Origin: Corinectria fuckeliana
Taxonomy: Eukaryota; Ascomycota; Sordariomycetes; Hypocreales; Nectriaceae
Length of the DNA stretch: 64,000 nucleotides
Reading direction: 5' to 3'
Assembly: GCA_019137255.1 (NCBI GenBank)
Contig: WPDH01000063.1
Span: forward strand, 248,001 to 312,000
A model generated the notes under the pieces. The model saw only the letters and a program-made list of their open reading frames with translations. It did no database searches and was not told the DNA's origin. Both the position numbers and the translations under genes were made by a program. Below, one piece after another: positions 1 through 11,686 of the stretch (within the stretch, counting starts at the first letter, position 1; every line of letters starts with the position of its first letter).

Positions 1-236
1 CGAGCGGAGACGCCCTTTCATTTGCTATATTAATACTGGAAATCATCCAACACGGCCACTGCCTCACTACCATTCATTATTCGGTAGCCGCCGAAGTAAT
101 AATTGTCCGAATTCTGACATTCGACAAGCTTTTTTGCTGACGAACATCGGGTGCATGGATACTTGCTGCTGTTTAATACTGACGATCCGTTTTCAACACA
201 AAGTTGAACGAGACAGTGATTGGTGTTTGACGAATT

Positions 237-1799
237 ATGGCCTCCGATCACGCCTCGTCATCAACTGCAATGCCGGGAGGATTACCTTTCCTTCCTGTCG
301 AGCTGCTCGCCGCCATCGCGTCCCACCTATGTAACCGCGATCGCAAATGTCTCCGGCTGACATGCAGGCTTCTGGGCATTCGCGTTCTTCTCTCCATCAG
401 CCGCATCTTCCTATCCGCCAATCCACTCAACATCCAGGTCTTCAAGGCAATAGCGGACCACGAAACGTACCGTCACCGTGTCGTCGAGCTCGTCTGGGAT
501 GATGCGCTCCTGTGGATGCCGGCACCGAATATGTGCCAGCCGGGAGAGTCACAACAGGCACAGAGGTTCCATTGGACTGAGTATGTTTGTTGGGAGAACA
601 AAAAGTACGCACTAAGTCGCAAGGGTTTTGACGTGTACCGTCCGGACCACGCTGCAAGGGCCCGATGGATGGCAGCTCAACCTCCGGTTGAAGAGATATG
701 GGAGTATTTTGAGGAGCTGCATCGACAGCAATGCGAAGTTCTGCAGTCTCGGGGCGAAGTGCTCGCTCTCCGGTATGGACTGGAGCGCTTCCCTTCACTA
801 AGGATGAATACTCTCACGCCTGCAGTCCACGCTGTGCCGTTCAACCCGCTCTATGAGACGCCTATGATTCGCGCTTTTCCTTATGGCTTTAGTTATAAGC
901 CTCACTGCTGGCGGAAAACTGGTCAAGAGTCTTACTGGAAGAGAGGGTCTGAAGATGACCAAGGCAAGAAGGACCATACGCGGGGGATCCGCATTATCAC
1001 ACGGCTGCTCGCCCATACGAACCACCAGGTCTCCGAGTTCGTCGTCGACGTTTGTTAGTTGGACATGGGACTCAACAGTCACATGTTTGACCAGCCCTGC
1101 GACGAGTATCACGAGTTCGTCACGATGCTTCGGAAGCCTGGATTCCGCCACATCGACCTCGCCCTCAGCATCGACGCACAAGGCAGCATTGGCTGGCCCG
1201 CGTACAGAAACGGCCTGTTGCAGCGCGTTCTGGGGACCGCGGTAGACTTGGAACACGTCAGGCTAGTGTCAAACGCCCATTACCATGTTTCGCGCGACTT
1301 CATCCCATTGCGCAACATCTTCTCTTTCGACAAGTGGCCGAAGCTCCGACACTTTGGACTTTGCGGCTTCGTCGTGCGTCTGGACGACTTGATGTCCCTG
1401 CTCGCGGCGCTGCCAGCAACCGTCCGCTCGGTTGGGCTGAGTTTCCTCCGCTTCCAGGAAAACCACGGCACTAGTCAGGAACTACTTGACGCGATGCGGA
1501 AGACGCTGGGCTGGCGCGAGCGGGCTGAGAGCGAGCAACCCAAAGTCTCCATGGGTTGGGCTAAACGGGGACATCGCTTGAAACGCGGTCGTGCTATCTG
1601 GATCGATGATGAGGTTAACGAGTTTCTCTACCGGCGTGGGAAGAACCCTTTCTGGAGTTTCCGCCCTAATCACATCCATAAGTCTACAGGGACTGAGCGA
1701 GACTTATTCGAACCTGCCCACGAGCGGCCCTATGTGTGTTTTACTGAGTTGTGGGAATTGGGGATAACAAGGACATGGAAGGAAGTATTAATGTATTAG
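237..1799 (+). pseudogene. F-box protein gene with one in-frame TAG
   Basis: F-box proteins link SCF ubiquitin ligases to substrates. Residues about 15-60 read as an F-box (LPVELLAAIASHL, then CRLLGIRVLLS), followed by the usual fungal continuation FLSANPLNIQVF and IADHETYRHRVVELVWDD. The frame runs from ATG 237 to TAG 1056-1058 (273 residues) and then continues in exactly the same frame to TAA 1797-1799, giving about 520 codons in all, a normal size for this fungal F-box class. I tested GT donors upstream of 1056 for an intron removing the stop; none has both fitting phase and plausible length. The simplest reading is a nonsense mutation, possibly CAG to TAG by a RIP-type C to T change. Alternatives are a functional truncated protein, readthrough or a sequencing error. 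The F-box call is firm; pseudogene status is not. Confidence 0.65.
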
Positions 1800-3033
1800 A
1801 AGGGAAGGTTGGTAAGGGTCTGGGCAGGACCCGGGAGTGAGAGCGGAGATAGAACAAGTGAGGGGAGAGGCTTCATGAAAGATACATCGCCGTAGGTAAG
1901 CTGCAGCGATATAAGAGCTGTCGTCTAATAGCAATACGGCTGATCTCCAACCTTCCTGAGTCTGCGACAGGCGGATAATATATTCCAAGCCACGGGGCCG
2001 CTCTGATATTGCCTCACAAGCCGCTTCTTCGTTATTTTCTCTTTTACTTGTTACACTAGGGTGTAACATAGAGATCTCAAATGGGGAAGGCATCTGTATG
2101 CTATAAGAAATAGAGCTTAGAAGTTCCGTGTATACTCCTTTGCATGGACATAATATTTAGACTTAATCCCGCAGCCATCTAGATAGCCGACTACGTGCTA
2201 TTCCAACTACTCCTACAATTCACCCACTACCTGCTCCTTATCTCCTTCGCCGGCACCTTCATCGCATGTTTACATTGAGGTTGACATGCGGTTTTATAGT
2301 TGCGGCAAGGAGGAGACCGGGTGCCACGATCGCAGCTGGCGGCTTCTAGACAGCCCAGCGCACTGGTAAGAGACATTCGACGTTGTTGGGTATGCTTGAA
2401 GGACCAGTATTGGTGCTAACAGCAGAGAGTGCGGTATTGGGATTAGCAGTCATGCTTGGGGAGGGTGAGCTGCGTGCTAATATACCAGTTCTATATTTCC
2501 ACACTTACAAGTCGAAGCACACGGACAAGTCATCCGAAGCACGGCGGCTAGTTGGACGCGGATGAGTCTATGATAGTTGGGTTGAGAAGGGCTGTAGCCA
2601 AATTGTTTACTGTATGCCATGCATTTACAGAGCCAAGGGAATTAATAGCTTCGGCACTCAGAGGCACTCGACGTTTTATGTCCAGACGTTACGTTTCGCT
2701 TTTAGTCGACAAGAGACAGCATGTACTGAGCCATTGATCCTGTATCAGGGTGACTTCCCATTAAAACATTTGTTTACGAAGGAGCAACTATACTATTCAT
2801 CTGTTAGAGGTCAATAAAAAGTTCCACGCATCTAGTCTTTGCAGTCTCATTTACTCTGATCAGCAGGATTAGAGGCAGGCACAGCGGATGCCCTGCCTGG
2901 CTGTCACATGGCCTCACTCCCACCCATCATCAACGTGAAGCCATCATCAAACATCCTGTGTAGAAATTCTCTATCCCGTAAAAGCCATCGCGGATGCCTA
3001 TTGAGCGGCATCCCACCTATGCTCGCGCTGCCA
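1800..3033. other. intergenic, no gene seen
   Basis: About 1.2 kb between the F-box gene and the 3' end of the minus-strand DUF3445 gene. Only short open frames with no family resemblance are present. Base composition is mixed, without the extreme AT bias of the RIP islands. I see no tRNA, repeat or transposon motif here. Confidence 0.5.
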
Positions 3034-4236
3034 TTACCACGGATACTTCCTGACTTCATCCTCCTTGTCCAGCTCCAACCCATTCTCAACCTGCTTCTCA
3101 TGCTCGCCATCAAGATAATCCAGCAACACCGTGCCATACTTTTCCCTCCCCTTGTACACGGAGACCGCGCCGTCCCAGCTGCGAACAGCGCTCGCCAACC
3201 TGCCCGGCACGTAATCCTCCTTGGCCATCTCTGTGACGGGCATGAAGTACGTCCGCACGGTAAATACAACGGCGCCCGTCTTGGGCAGGCGGCGGAGCGA
3301 CTGCCTCTCGGAGCGAAAATAGTGGTTATCGATGGGCTTGTCGCTCTGCGCCGTCGCCCAGCTCACCGTCGCGTCGTCCTCGTTGCCGATGCTCCAGCTC
3401 CAGGCCAGCGCGTCGTCGACTTGGATGAAGTAGTTGTTGCGGGTGAAGAAGCTCTCGCACTTGAGGCGCTTGAAGAACTTGAGCATGCCCGTCTCCAGCT
3501 TCTCCTTGTAATGCGGCACGTCGGCTGACGTGTGGATGCTTGAGAGGGACATGCCGTACTTGTCCGTCAGCCTCCAGAACCCTGCCAGGAGGATGGCGCC
3601 GGCGAGCAGGTAGTATTGTCCGTCAGGGCGCTCTATCATGATGGCCAAGTCGTCCTGCACGAGCCTGGCGCAGATGGCCATGGGATCCTCGCGCAGCGGC
3701 GTCTCCACGATGTTGAACGACTCTCCGGACCAGAGGTTGTCAATGCCGACGGGAGTCCGCTTGTACAGGCTTGGGTATCGGGCAGGCAGGTAATCCGTCA
3801 GCTCCTGGAGAAGCTCCATAGCCGCGGGATAGGCGTCCGGGTGCGTGTCGACGCATTTCTTGCCTCGTTCCGCGATGCGAGCCTTTTTCTCGGCGTGGTA
3901 CTTGGGGAACTGGTTGTCGAGCTCGATCCATTCCTGGGGTTGGATCGACCGTAGCCCCATGGTGACATTGTACTTTGGCCCGTGTCGGAATGCGCGGTAA
4001 GGTAGAGGCTTGGTGGTTTCGATGGACCAGTTGGGGTACGGCGTTGGCACGGGAGTCTTGAAAGGCTTGGGGTTCTTGCTGTTGGAGTAGGGGAGATTGG
4101 TCTTTTCGTCTCCAGCGACTCGGTTGGCAATGCTCCTTGGCAGACGAAGGTAATACAGCACGCCGGACACGACGACAAACAGTATGGCGGGTATAAGGAA
4201 GCCCCGGTGGGGAACAGAAGTGAGGAGGTAGTCCAT
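3034..4236 (-). CDS. DUF3445 (haem-dependent oxidative N-demethylase-like) membrane protein
   Basis: Uninterrupted 400-residue protein. Residues about 13-30 form a hydrophobic segment (FLIPAILFVVVSGVLYYL), so an N-terminal membrane anchor is likely. The rest resembles the DUF3445/HODM alpha-subunit-like family: a VTMGLRSIQPQEWIELD block, a central AIMIERPDGQYYLLAGAIL block, a HTSADVPHYKEKLE segment, and a late RQSLRRLPKTGAVVFTVRT block. Bacterial relatives are haem-dependent oxidative N-demethylases; the substrate of the fungal members is unknown to me. The ATG at 4236 directly precedes the hydrophobic segment and no intron is needed. A paralogue with the same block order lies at 24884-26432. 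Family assignment is good; a demethylase activity is inference. Confidence 0.82.
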   Translation of the reverse strand: MDYLLTSVPHRGFLIPAILFVVVSGVLYYLRLPRSIANRVAGDEKTNLPYSNSKNPKPFKTPVPTPYPNWSIETTKPLPYRAFRHGPKYNVTMGLRSIQPQEWIELDNQFPKYHAEKKARIAERGKKCVDTHPDAYPAAMELLQELTDYLPARYPSLYKRTPVGIDNLWSGESFNIVETPLREDPMAICARLVQDDLAIMIERPDGQYYLLAGAILLAGFWRLTDKYGMSLSSIHTSADVPHYKEKLETGMLKFFKRLKCESFFTRNNYFIQVDDALAWSWSIGNEDDATVSWATAQSDKPIDNHYFRSERQSLRRLPKTGAVVFTVRTYFMPVTEMAKEDYVPGRLASAVRSWDGAVSVYKGREKYGTVLLDYLDGEHEKQVENGLELDKEDEVRKYPW

Positions 4237-4975
4237 GGTGAGGCGGCCAGATGGGACAGAAACGGAGCAAAACGGGGGGAGAAGCTGTACTCAAAGGATC
4301 TCAACGATACAAACCGAGGCCGTTACACAATGAGCTGGCTTCTTCAAACTTGTGGCTAAAGTGATGGTTATCATCACGGCCGTTCTTGGGCAACCTCTAC
4401 TCGACCGCCCAGCACAGGCTTCCGCACCAAAACCAGTCTAGTCGACGCCGTCCCGTATCTCTCTTCCCGCACTCAGATCAGCATTGCCTCTAACGGACAT
4501 GATACACGATTGGGCCAACTTGCCAAGCCTCCATTCACGACGTGTTTCTACCCCGCAGTGCTCTTGCGTCGCGAACCGGCAACCTTGTCCGAGATAGGGA
4601 ACGCAACGCGATAAGGGCGAAGCTGCGGGGTGCCATCATCAAGCCGCTAAGATGTCGGTAGTTCGCCGTGACACCAGGGCTAGGCTCGGGTTGGAAATAT
4701 TCAGAGGGCCGGGAACCTTGTCAGAAATGGGCATCGGGATGCGGTTCGGGATGGCGGTTAGATTATCAGTTTAGACATGTGGCACAGTCCAGGACAGTGA
4801 GCATTGCGGGAGCTCTACTCCATACAGCGCCGAGGAATGAGTATATGAGACTGGATCTCGCCTCGTTTCATAGCAACATCATCACTATCACTCATACTCA
4901 CACTCACACCCTCACTCTTCAACTCTACATCAACCTACCCAAATCTCTCCATTCCACCCCCCTCAACCCATCACA
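4237..4975. promoter_or_regulatory. divergent promoter region with CT-rich leader
   Basis: Shared upstream region of the divergently transcribed DUF3445 and cupin genes. From about 4870 to 4970 the plus strand is strongly C/T-rich with CA/CT runs (for example ACTCACACTCACACC) directly before the cupin ATG. Such pyrimidine-rich leaders are typical of well-expressed filamentous-fungal genes. No clear TATA box was identified. Confidence 0.45.
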
Positions 4976-5335
4976 ATGGCCACCGCTTTCAAGTACCACC
5001 CCAAGGCCCAAGCCGACTTCAAGATCCCTCTGCTCGCCGGCGACAACGCCTTCCTCGGCGATGTCTTCTCCAGCGACCAGACCAACCCCGAAAAGCCTGT
5101 CTCGGCCGGCCTCTTCCGCCTCAAGAAGGGCGAGCCCTTGGTCTACACCTACGACTACGACGAGATGAAGATCATTCTCGAGGGCAACTACACCATCACC
5201 GACGAGACCGGCCAGAGCGTCACTGCTTCCCCCGGCGACGTCTTCTACTTCCCCAAGGGAGCTACCATTACCTTTACGACTACCGACTACGGCCTGGCCT
5301 TTTACTGTGGCCAAAGGAAGAACAGCGCTTTCTAG
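4976..5335 (+). CDS. small single-domain cupin (EutQ-like)
   Basis: 119-residue intronless protein made almost entirely of one double-stranded beta-helix cupin domain. The segment KKGEPLVYTYDYDEMKIILEGNYTI holds motif 1 (GEPLVYTYDYDEMKIILEG), and SPGDVFYFPKGATITFT is motif 2. The usual metal-binding His pair of motif 1 is not conserved (Y-T-Y-D-Y-D-E), so metal binding is uncertain. It resembles the ethanolamine-utilisation EutQ-like cupins common in fungi, whose role is not settled. The start has the context CACAATGGC, a good fungal initiation site, and the leader is pyrimidine-rich. Codon usage is strongly C-ending, consistent with high expression. Confidence 0.8.
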   Translation: MATAFKYHPKAQADFKIPLLAGDNAFLGDVFSSDQTNPEKPVSAGLFRLKKGEPLVYTYDYDEMKIILEGNYTITDETGQSVTASPGDVFYFPKGATITFTTTDYGLAFYCGQRKNSAF

Positions 5336-5602
5336 ATGTGCATCTGAGGATACAAAAATCGACATGGATGATTGAATAAATGGAACGGTTCAGAGGTTAG
5401 GAAGAAACTGGCCCTTAGACAGCAATACAGTAAATTTGCCAAACATCACTGCTCGCTTGTCGTGTGAAGTCATGATCTGTGCATTGCCCAGAAGTAATTA
5501 CATTTTGATCCCCAAGAGCTAACATGGTAAACCACCACTAGTATCTACATGGATGTGGGCATGATTGATAACAAAATATTCACACACAAACGCCAACCTA
5601 GT

Positions 5603-7719
5603 CTATCCAAACATGGTGCGGAGATTGTTGTCCTCCATCACATCAACCCAGTGAACCGCAGTGGACCCTGGCATTTCAGCATCGTATGCATCCCAGATGG
5701 CTCGAATAAGTGTCTTGGCCACGATGACGGGTTTGGGCGGCAGACTGTTCTCCAGGATGCCGAGCCGCCCGAGGATAAAATGGCGTGCGTTGCTGACATC
5801 GAGTGACATTTGCGAGATCGAAGCCGGAGCCAACGTCTGCATCTGGGTGTCGCTGAGTAGCCCCAGGGGACTGTTGTAGTCGTAACACGGCCGGAACGCC
5901 GCTTCCATCGAGCCCAAGGCCAAGTTCCAGGGACAGTCCAGGGCATCCGTGGAAGCCTTCACGTCGTACCGGAGCCCGGTGCTGGCTGAGATGTACAGCA
6001 GCGGCTGGATGGCGCGACTGCCTGACGACGGCGGAATGTGCTCCAGGACTCTCACGAGGCGGAGACTGAGCGGGATGATCCATTCTTCCCACGATATGTG
6101 TCCGCCGATGGACGTGGCGTCGTCGATGGGCAGGCGCAGCGAGACCAAGTCCGGGAACGTCTGGTAGAGCTGGAGCAGCGACGCCAGCTGGTACGCCTCG
6201 GCCACTCGGGCGAGGTGGAAGTACGGCGTGCGGTCGTCGCCCGTGTCGCTGGTCTGCAGCACCGAGGGGAACTCCAGCTCGAGCAGCTGCTCCTCGAGCC
6301 TCTGCGCCGCCTGTATCTCTTGCAGCGCCGTGTGGAAGTCTCTGCCCGTGTCCTTTTGCAGTCTGATGTTGTGTCGAAAGGTTCGGCATAGGCGTATGGA
6401 CTCGGCGAAAAGACGCGAGGTAGCTGTGGAGATGCCGGTCCACGGGTGCGGGTAGTTGTCCACGCCCTTCTCGCTGCTTTCTTCGCATCCATCTTTGCCC
6501 ATGGCGCGCTGCGTTTGCTGTCCTAGACTCGCCGTATCGGTCCCAGGTGCAAGATCGCCATCGCTCACCACTGCGAGAAGCATCTCGCAGTACGTCAGGC
6601 TCTTGTTGAAAAATGACAATAGCTCAATGTCCTTTTCGTACAAGGCCGGAAGTCGTCGGTTCAACCGGTCAAGGAGCAGCCTCGCCTCCCGAAAGAACGG
6701 CAAGCCCAACTGGCTGGCGTCTATCCAGCAGACGGTCGTGCCCAGACAAAACAGGGAGAAAAGAAGACCGGCGGGGACGGTATCCAGGTGCACACGGCTC
6801 CGGATGGCCTTGACCTCGGACTGGATGGACTCGGTGGCGGTCTGCATGAACCTCACGGCCGGCTGGCGCATGTGCGGGAGCCGCGTGGACAGGAAGGCCG
6901 CCGACATGCTCTGGAGCGCGCTGAAGACGGACCGCGACTCATGCCACAGCTCCGTGGCCAGTTTGCGGTTGAGGTTCGCGGCCGAGTCGAAGCCCGACCA
7001 CGCCGGGCAGACTTGCTCGAACCAGTTGCTGATGAGCAGCGACGACGTGTCCGTGATGGACGCCGTCATGAAGAGCGGCATCTCGGTGAACTGGTCCGTG
7101 GCCAGAATGTTGGAGGCAGCGCCATCGTGGGCCGAGTCCGGCCGGACGCGCGTCGATGTTGCTGTTCTTGGCCGCGCGACCGAGGTCCGCCGTGCAGCCT
7201 TCCTAGGAGGCATGGCAGACTCGCTGGGTTTTCCCGCGACAACCAGAGCGGTTTCATCGCGGCCCTTATCGCCTGTTGCACTTGAAACCGACGGTAAGTT
7301 GTTATCGCGGGAGAGAGACGCGGCATGTCGAGGCCTTTGAGCCAGGGGCGCCACGGTCGTAGCAGCAGCAGCAGCAGTGGCAGGCAGATGGTCTGAAGCG
7401 TCGAACTCCATGACCGCTTCCCTGGAGCCGGGCTGATGCTTGAAAGACCACTTGAACTCCCGCCAGTAGCCGCCGCACTTGATGCCCTTGCGGGTGCACC
7501 GGAGGCATTCGGGCCTCGTCTCGTCGCATTTCGTCTTTGTGGCAGAGTCAGCGGCCCGTCACTGGCAGCTACGAATCAAAATCAAGGAGAGAAGAGCTGC
7601 AGCCATACGTGTTTGGCCTTGCACGTGAGACATCCCGCCCGAGATCGGGGGTTGGTGCCAGCCCTGGGCTTGAAGGCAGTGAGGCTGTTGTCGACTCTGG
7701 CTGGACGTGTGTTGGGCAT
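5603..7719 (-). CDS. Zn2Cys6 transcription factor with fungal-specific domain (copy A)
   Basis: Two exons, 7719-7609 and 7534-5603, split by a 74-nt intron (GTATGG donor, CTGAC branch point, AAAG acceptor); product 680 residues. The intron falls inside the binuclear zinc cluster, which is canonical once joined: C30-x2-C33-x6-C40-x5-C46-x2-C49-x6-C56. The exon junction is phase 0 after the His of CLTCKAKH. A Ser/Thr/Ala-rich low-complexity linker follows, then an alpha-helical fungal_trans_2-like region starting near MTASITDTSSLLISNWFEQ and ending with HWVDVMEDNNLRTMFG. It is a predicted nuclear DNA-binding regulator; targets are unknown. Copy B lies head to head at 9474-11686 with the same intron position and a matching C-terminus. 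Confidence 0.88.
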
Positions 7720-9473
7720 TATCTGGGCCCTGAGGAGGGGGCTGGGAGGGTGCGTGAGGAAGCTAGGGTTACGATGTCTGGGCAGCAGAGGATGGTACAG
7801 AATAGATGTATATTAATCGGGACGGGACACGGATGCGTTCAAGGCCTCCTTTCCCGTCAAATGCTGATGTCTGGCTGGGAGGCCGATTTATAATTACGCC
7901 ACCAGGAGACGGTGCCGAGCATCGGGATGCGGGGAACGCAGACGCGCTGCTGCACGGCTTGTACATGAACATAATCTTCAACCATTCCGCATTCAGGCCC
8001 AGCGTTGGGCGCGCACTGATAAGCGGCCAGCGAGTGGTTCGTCGATGGCGGCACTTGGCCTCGATGGGGCGCTAATGTCGCTAACGAGACTGGTGGCGCC
8101 TTCGACAATGGGCCACGTGCGAGTGTCGAATCCTGGACAGATAGATACGAATAGAACAATTGTAAAGGACCCTCCCTCCCTCGGTTGGAGGAGTCCCTGT
8201 AGTCTGCCGAAGAGCCGGGTCTTGCAGATAGTGTTGTCACAGACAGAGTGTCGGATAGGGATTGCTTACGTCTTGCTCGTACATCATCTAGAGGTGAGAT
8301 TGACAAGAGAGTGGCGGTTATGCATGATAGATACTCATAGCAGCACACGCGCTTCAATGGGGGTGCGTCCGATAACACCATCAAGCGTCGATAATAGCAT
8401 TGAAACAAAAATGGGGGCAAGGAAGCATCTGCCCGCTAGTTGCAAGATCCAGCAAAAGCAAGACCCAATTGAGGCTTCTCCATCTTGGCAGGATTGTAGG
8501 TGGTAATATGCTGTTTCTATTGCCACCCATCACTCACCAAAGACATTGTGCAACCCTATAGGCCGGAGGAAGCATTCGACAGACGTTATCGGGGCAGACT
8601 CGGGGTTGGATTCTCACGGAGTGGCAGTCCACTCCTTCCTCGCCGTCTTCACATCTGCCAGTGTTTCTGGATAGTTCTTCTGTAGCATGTTTCGCTCGGC
8701 GCGGAAGCTGTCTTGGGCGACATTCAACAAGGTCTGGCTCGTGGCATGTCCAGCAGGGACCTGGCCGGCAGGACATCCTGACTGACAAGTCAACCCGCGT
8801 GAAGCTGACGACGGGGCCGAAGCGGAGGCAGGAACATGGCAAGGTCCTAATGAAGGGAAGCAGCGTGCGGCCTTTGCACAGCAGGCCGTGGGAGCGAGAC
8901 GGATTGCGGCATTGCGTAGGCGGCAGCTTCACAGGACACCCGGGCTGTCGAGATGGTTTGCAAAGAGCAGAGGCACTCCGCTCCCGGCATGTCCGCCATG
9001 TTATATCGAAGAGACATCGAACACCACGCAGCATCCATTCCCGCCCTTTCCCCAGTCCGCGGTAAAGACCCGCCGGGAAAGCGGCCCCGATGCGGAATAG
9101 TCCTCGCCGACGATCCCTGGCCTCGATGTGGGGAAGGGCAGATAGCGGGCGCATGGCCGCGAGACGCCGGGCCAGTGAGAGCCCGAGGGATTATCACGGC
9201 GAGACCAACAGCCCCGATCAACAGTGGACGACGACGAAGCACGACCTTGAACTTTGGTCAGTCCTTATCTCGTGCTGCCGTTGTCGCTGCTGCCGTTGTC
9301 CCCTCTCCTGGCTGGCCTCTTCCACTTCTCCTTACTATCTAGGAGCCAGGGTGTTTTGCCCAGCGGAGGAGCTGGTAGCTACAGTGCTGTGCTATTTGCC
9401 TTGGCCCGTCCCCCCAAAGCACCTGTCTATCAGTCACCTTTTCGCCGATGACATCATTCCACGTTCCTGCAGA
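7720..9473. promoter_or_regulatory. 1.75-kb divergent promoter between two paralogous regulators
   Basis: Region between the start codons of the two head-to-head Zn2Cys6 genes. Several open frames up to about 200 codons exist on both strands but none shows a family motif, signal peptide or sensible splice context, so I treat them as chance. Its length suggests two separate promoters rather than one compact bidirectional one. No specific operator was identified, although CGG/CCG half-sites of the sort bound by Zn2Cys6 proteins are present in this GC-rich sequence. Confidence 0.4.
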
Positions 9474-11686
9474 ATGCCTCGTGGATCACGATCTCGAAGC
9501 GGTTGTGCAAGATGCAAGAACCAGCATGTACGTACCGTAATTGCCAAGGTCTTCCCATACCTGCTAGTTGAATGAAAACTTCATGTTCAGTTGCATCTGC
9601 TTTTCATCAACGGACGACTCTGACTTTTATGTAGATGAAATGTGATGAGCAGCGACCGGCTTGTGGACGTTGCGTCAGGGCTAAGAAGCAATGCCCGGGC
9701 TATCAAAGAGTCATCAAATGGTCGAGGAAGCACGAGTTTCACTCTGAATACCAGAGTGTTCTCCGAGAAACGCAACTGTCGAGCCCGTCGAGGTCGTCTA
9801 CACTCCCTCCAGATCAAGACGCCCTTCCATGTATCGCTGAAGATAGCCTCGGGGATTCAACCAACGACTTTCTTCCTCATTCCAATGCCACCCATCGAAT
9901 GGGCGGCTCAAACTTCGATGTCAACGACTGGCTGGGTGATTTGACGACACTCGCCTTTCCTGGGCCTCCGCAGATACTGGCTGTCCACGTACAACAAAAT
10001 CCCCAGTCGATGCCTTGGCTCCGCGTCGACGCAGGCCATGACTTTGAGCAGAGCATACCGGCAGACTCGTCTGATGGGGACATGTACCTCCTTCCGCTCG
10101 AAAGTCCCAAGTCGGTTCGGGTCAAGGAGACTGGCCAAGACGATGAGGAAAACCTCGTCTCTCCACTTGCTTCTACCATATTAGCCGGGCTCGCCGACTC
10201 TACTACTATACTATCCGACTTTTACTTTCAGGAAACCGCTAGAACCTTTTCAGTGTATGATGGAGGAATGAACCCTTTCCGATCGTTGGTGGGTCGTCTC
10301 TGGGGCCAGTCTCGCCTTATTTACTGCGCGATGCAAAGCATGGCTGCAACCGGCCTGGAGGATCTCTATCCTTCGCTCGGGCCTATAGGAAAGGAATACC
10401 GCCGGGAGACAGTCGCTTTGTTGATGGCAAACGACGACTGCGACGAGACCTCGCTGTTGGCCCTGCTGATGATTGGGTTGTCTGCTAGTTGGCACGATCC
10501 AACAGACAGCGGTGTTTCGCTGTTCAACTCTTTTCAGAACCGCATGCAACGGGCAACAGCGAGAGCCTACTTTTTGGAAAACAGCAACAACTACAGGTTC
10601 TTCCACGAGTCCTTGGTATACTGGCAGATGCTGCTGTCGTACGTCGTCGATGACTTCCGCATGGGGTCCTATCAGATGTGGGCTAATCCACTGTGAGTTG
10701 CATGTCAACCAGCATTGTCTATCAACCGCTAACGATACAGCCTGGGGCCAGTGCAACTCCCTTCTGCAACTATGCAGGCCCCCCATCCCTGGACCGGCGT
10801 TGGACATGAGGTCCAGAAGATACTGTGTGACATTGGCCGTCTGGTCCGATCGCAGCGCCAAAATGCTCGCTTGCCAGTTGCCGTCACCCAGGGCCATATA
10901 GACCGGCTCCAGAACAGCATCATCAAGGCCTTTGAACTTGAAGGCCGCCTTTTGCAATCATCCCTTCCATCCGAGGACCAGATCATCAACCCGGCGGACG
11001 GCAACACCCCAATACAGCACCTGGTCAAGTTGGCCCAGATATACAGACTGGTCGGTCTTTTGCAGCTCTACCGCATCTTCCCGGACATCCTCTGGCAGCG
11101 GTTGCAGTCATCGCCTTCAGACCTGGCTCCCGACATGCAGCCCTTCTTTGACCTAGTTTGCCGCCACGCCACGCCGTGGGACAACGACGGAGTCTACTCG
11201 GCGCACAGCCCGGCCCGTCACGACCTCGGCAGCTGGCTGACCATGTTCGCCCTCAACACGCTCGAGCTGTTCCAGCACGTCCCCGTGGAATCCGGGACCC
11301 GCGCGTTCCAGCCGTTCCTGCTGGTCGCCTGCGGGAGCGAGCTCCGCGTGCCGCAATCGAGGAGTCCGGACCCTGGCGGTCTGCCCGCCGAGTTTCAGTC
11401 GCACTGCGCTGAGAACGGGACTTTTGACTTTGTCCCCGAGATGTCTCTGAAGGCTGTCGAGGTGTTGCGCGCTCGAGGTATGGTCCTGGGTCGTCTGGAG
11501 ACGCTGGCCCATCTGCTTCCTCCGAAACCTCACAGGCAGTGCATCTTCGTGGTCAAGGAAATATGGAGGAAGATGGATGCTCTGTCTTCGGTGATTCCTG
11601 GAGTGCACTGTCCAGATAATTCCCACGATTCGGTCTTTTGGATGGATATTATGATTGAAAACGGCTGGGAAACGATAATGGGATAA
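9474..11686 (+). CDS. Zn2Cys6 transcription factor with fungal-specific domain (copy B)
   Basis: Three exons: 9474-9527, 9635-10692 and 10741-11686; product 685 residues. Intron 1 (107 nt) has a GTACGT donor and a TGTAG acceptor; intron 2 (48 nt) has GTGAGT and CTAAC...ACAG. Joined exons give a canonical cluster C11-x2-C14-x6-C21-x5-C27-x2-C30-x6-C37. Intron 1 sits after CARCKNQH, exactly where copy A has its intron and in the same phase. The second half follows the same order as copy A (LAGLADSTTILSDFYFQE versus TASITDTSSLLISNWFEQ) and ends FWMDIMIENGWETIMG versus HWVDVMEDNNLRTMFG. It is therefore a diverged duplicate of the neighbour, not a repeat of it. Function beyond DNA binding is unknown. 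Confidence 0.88.

Noticed and set aside
7720..9473. Several open frames of 120-206 codons on both strands between the two regulators
   Set aside because: They overlap each other in opposite frames in GC-rich DNA and show no motif, signal peptide or splice support.
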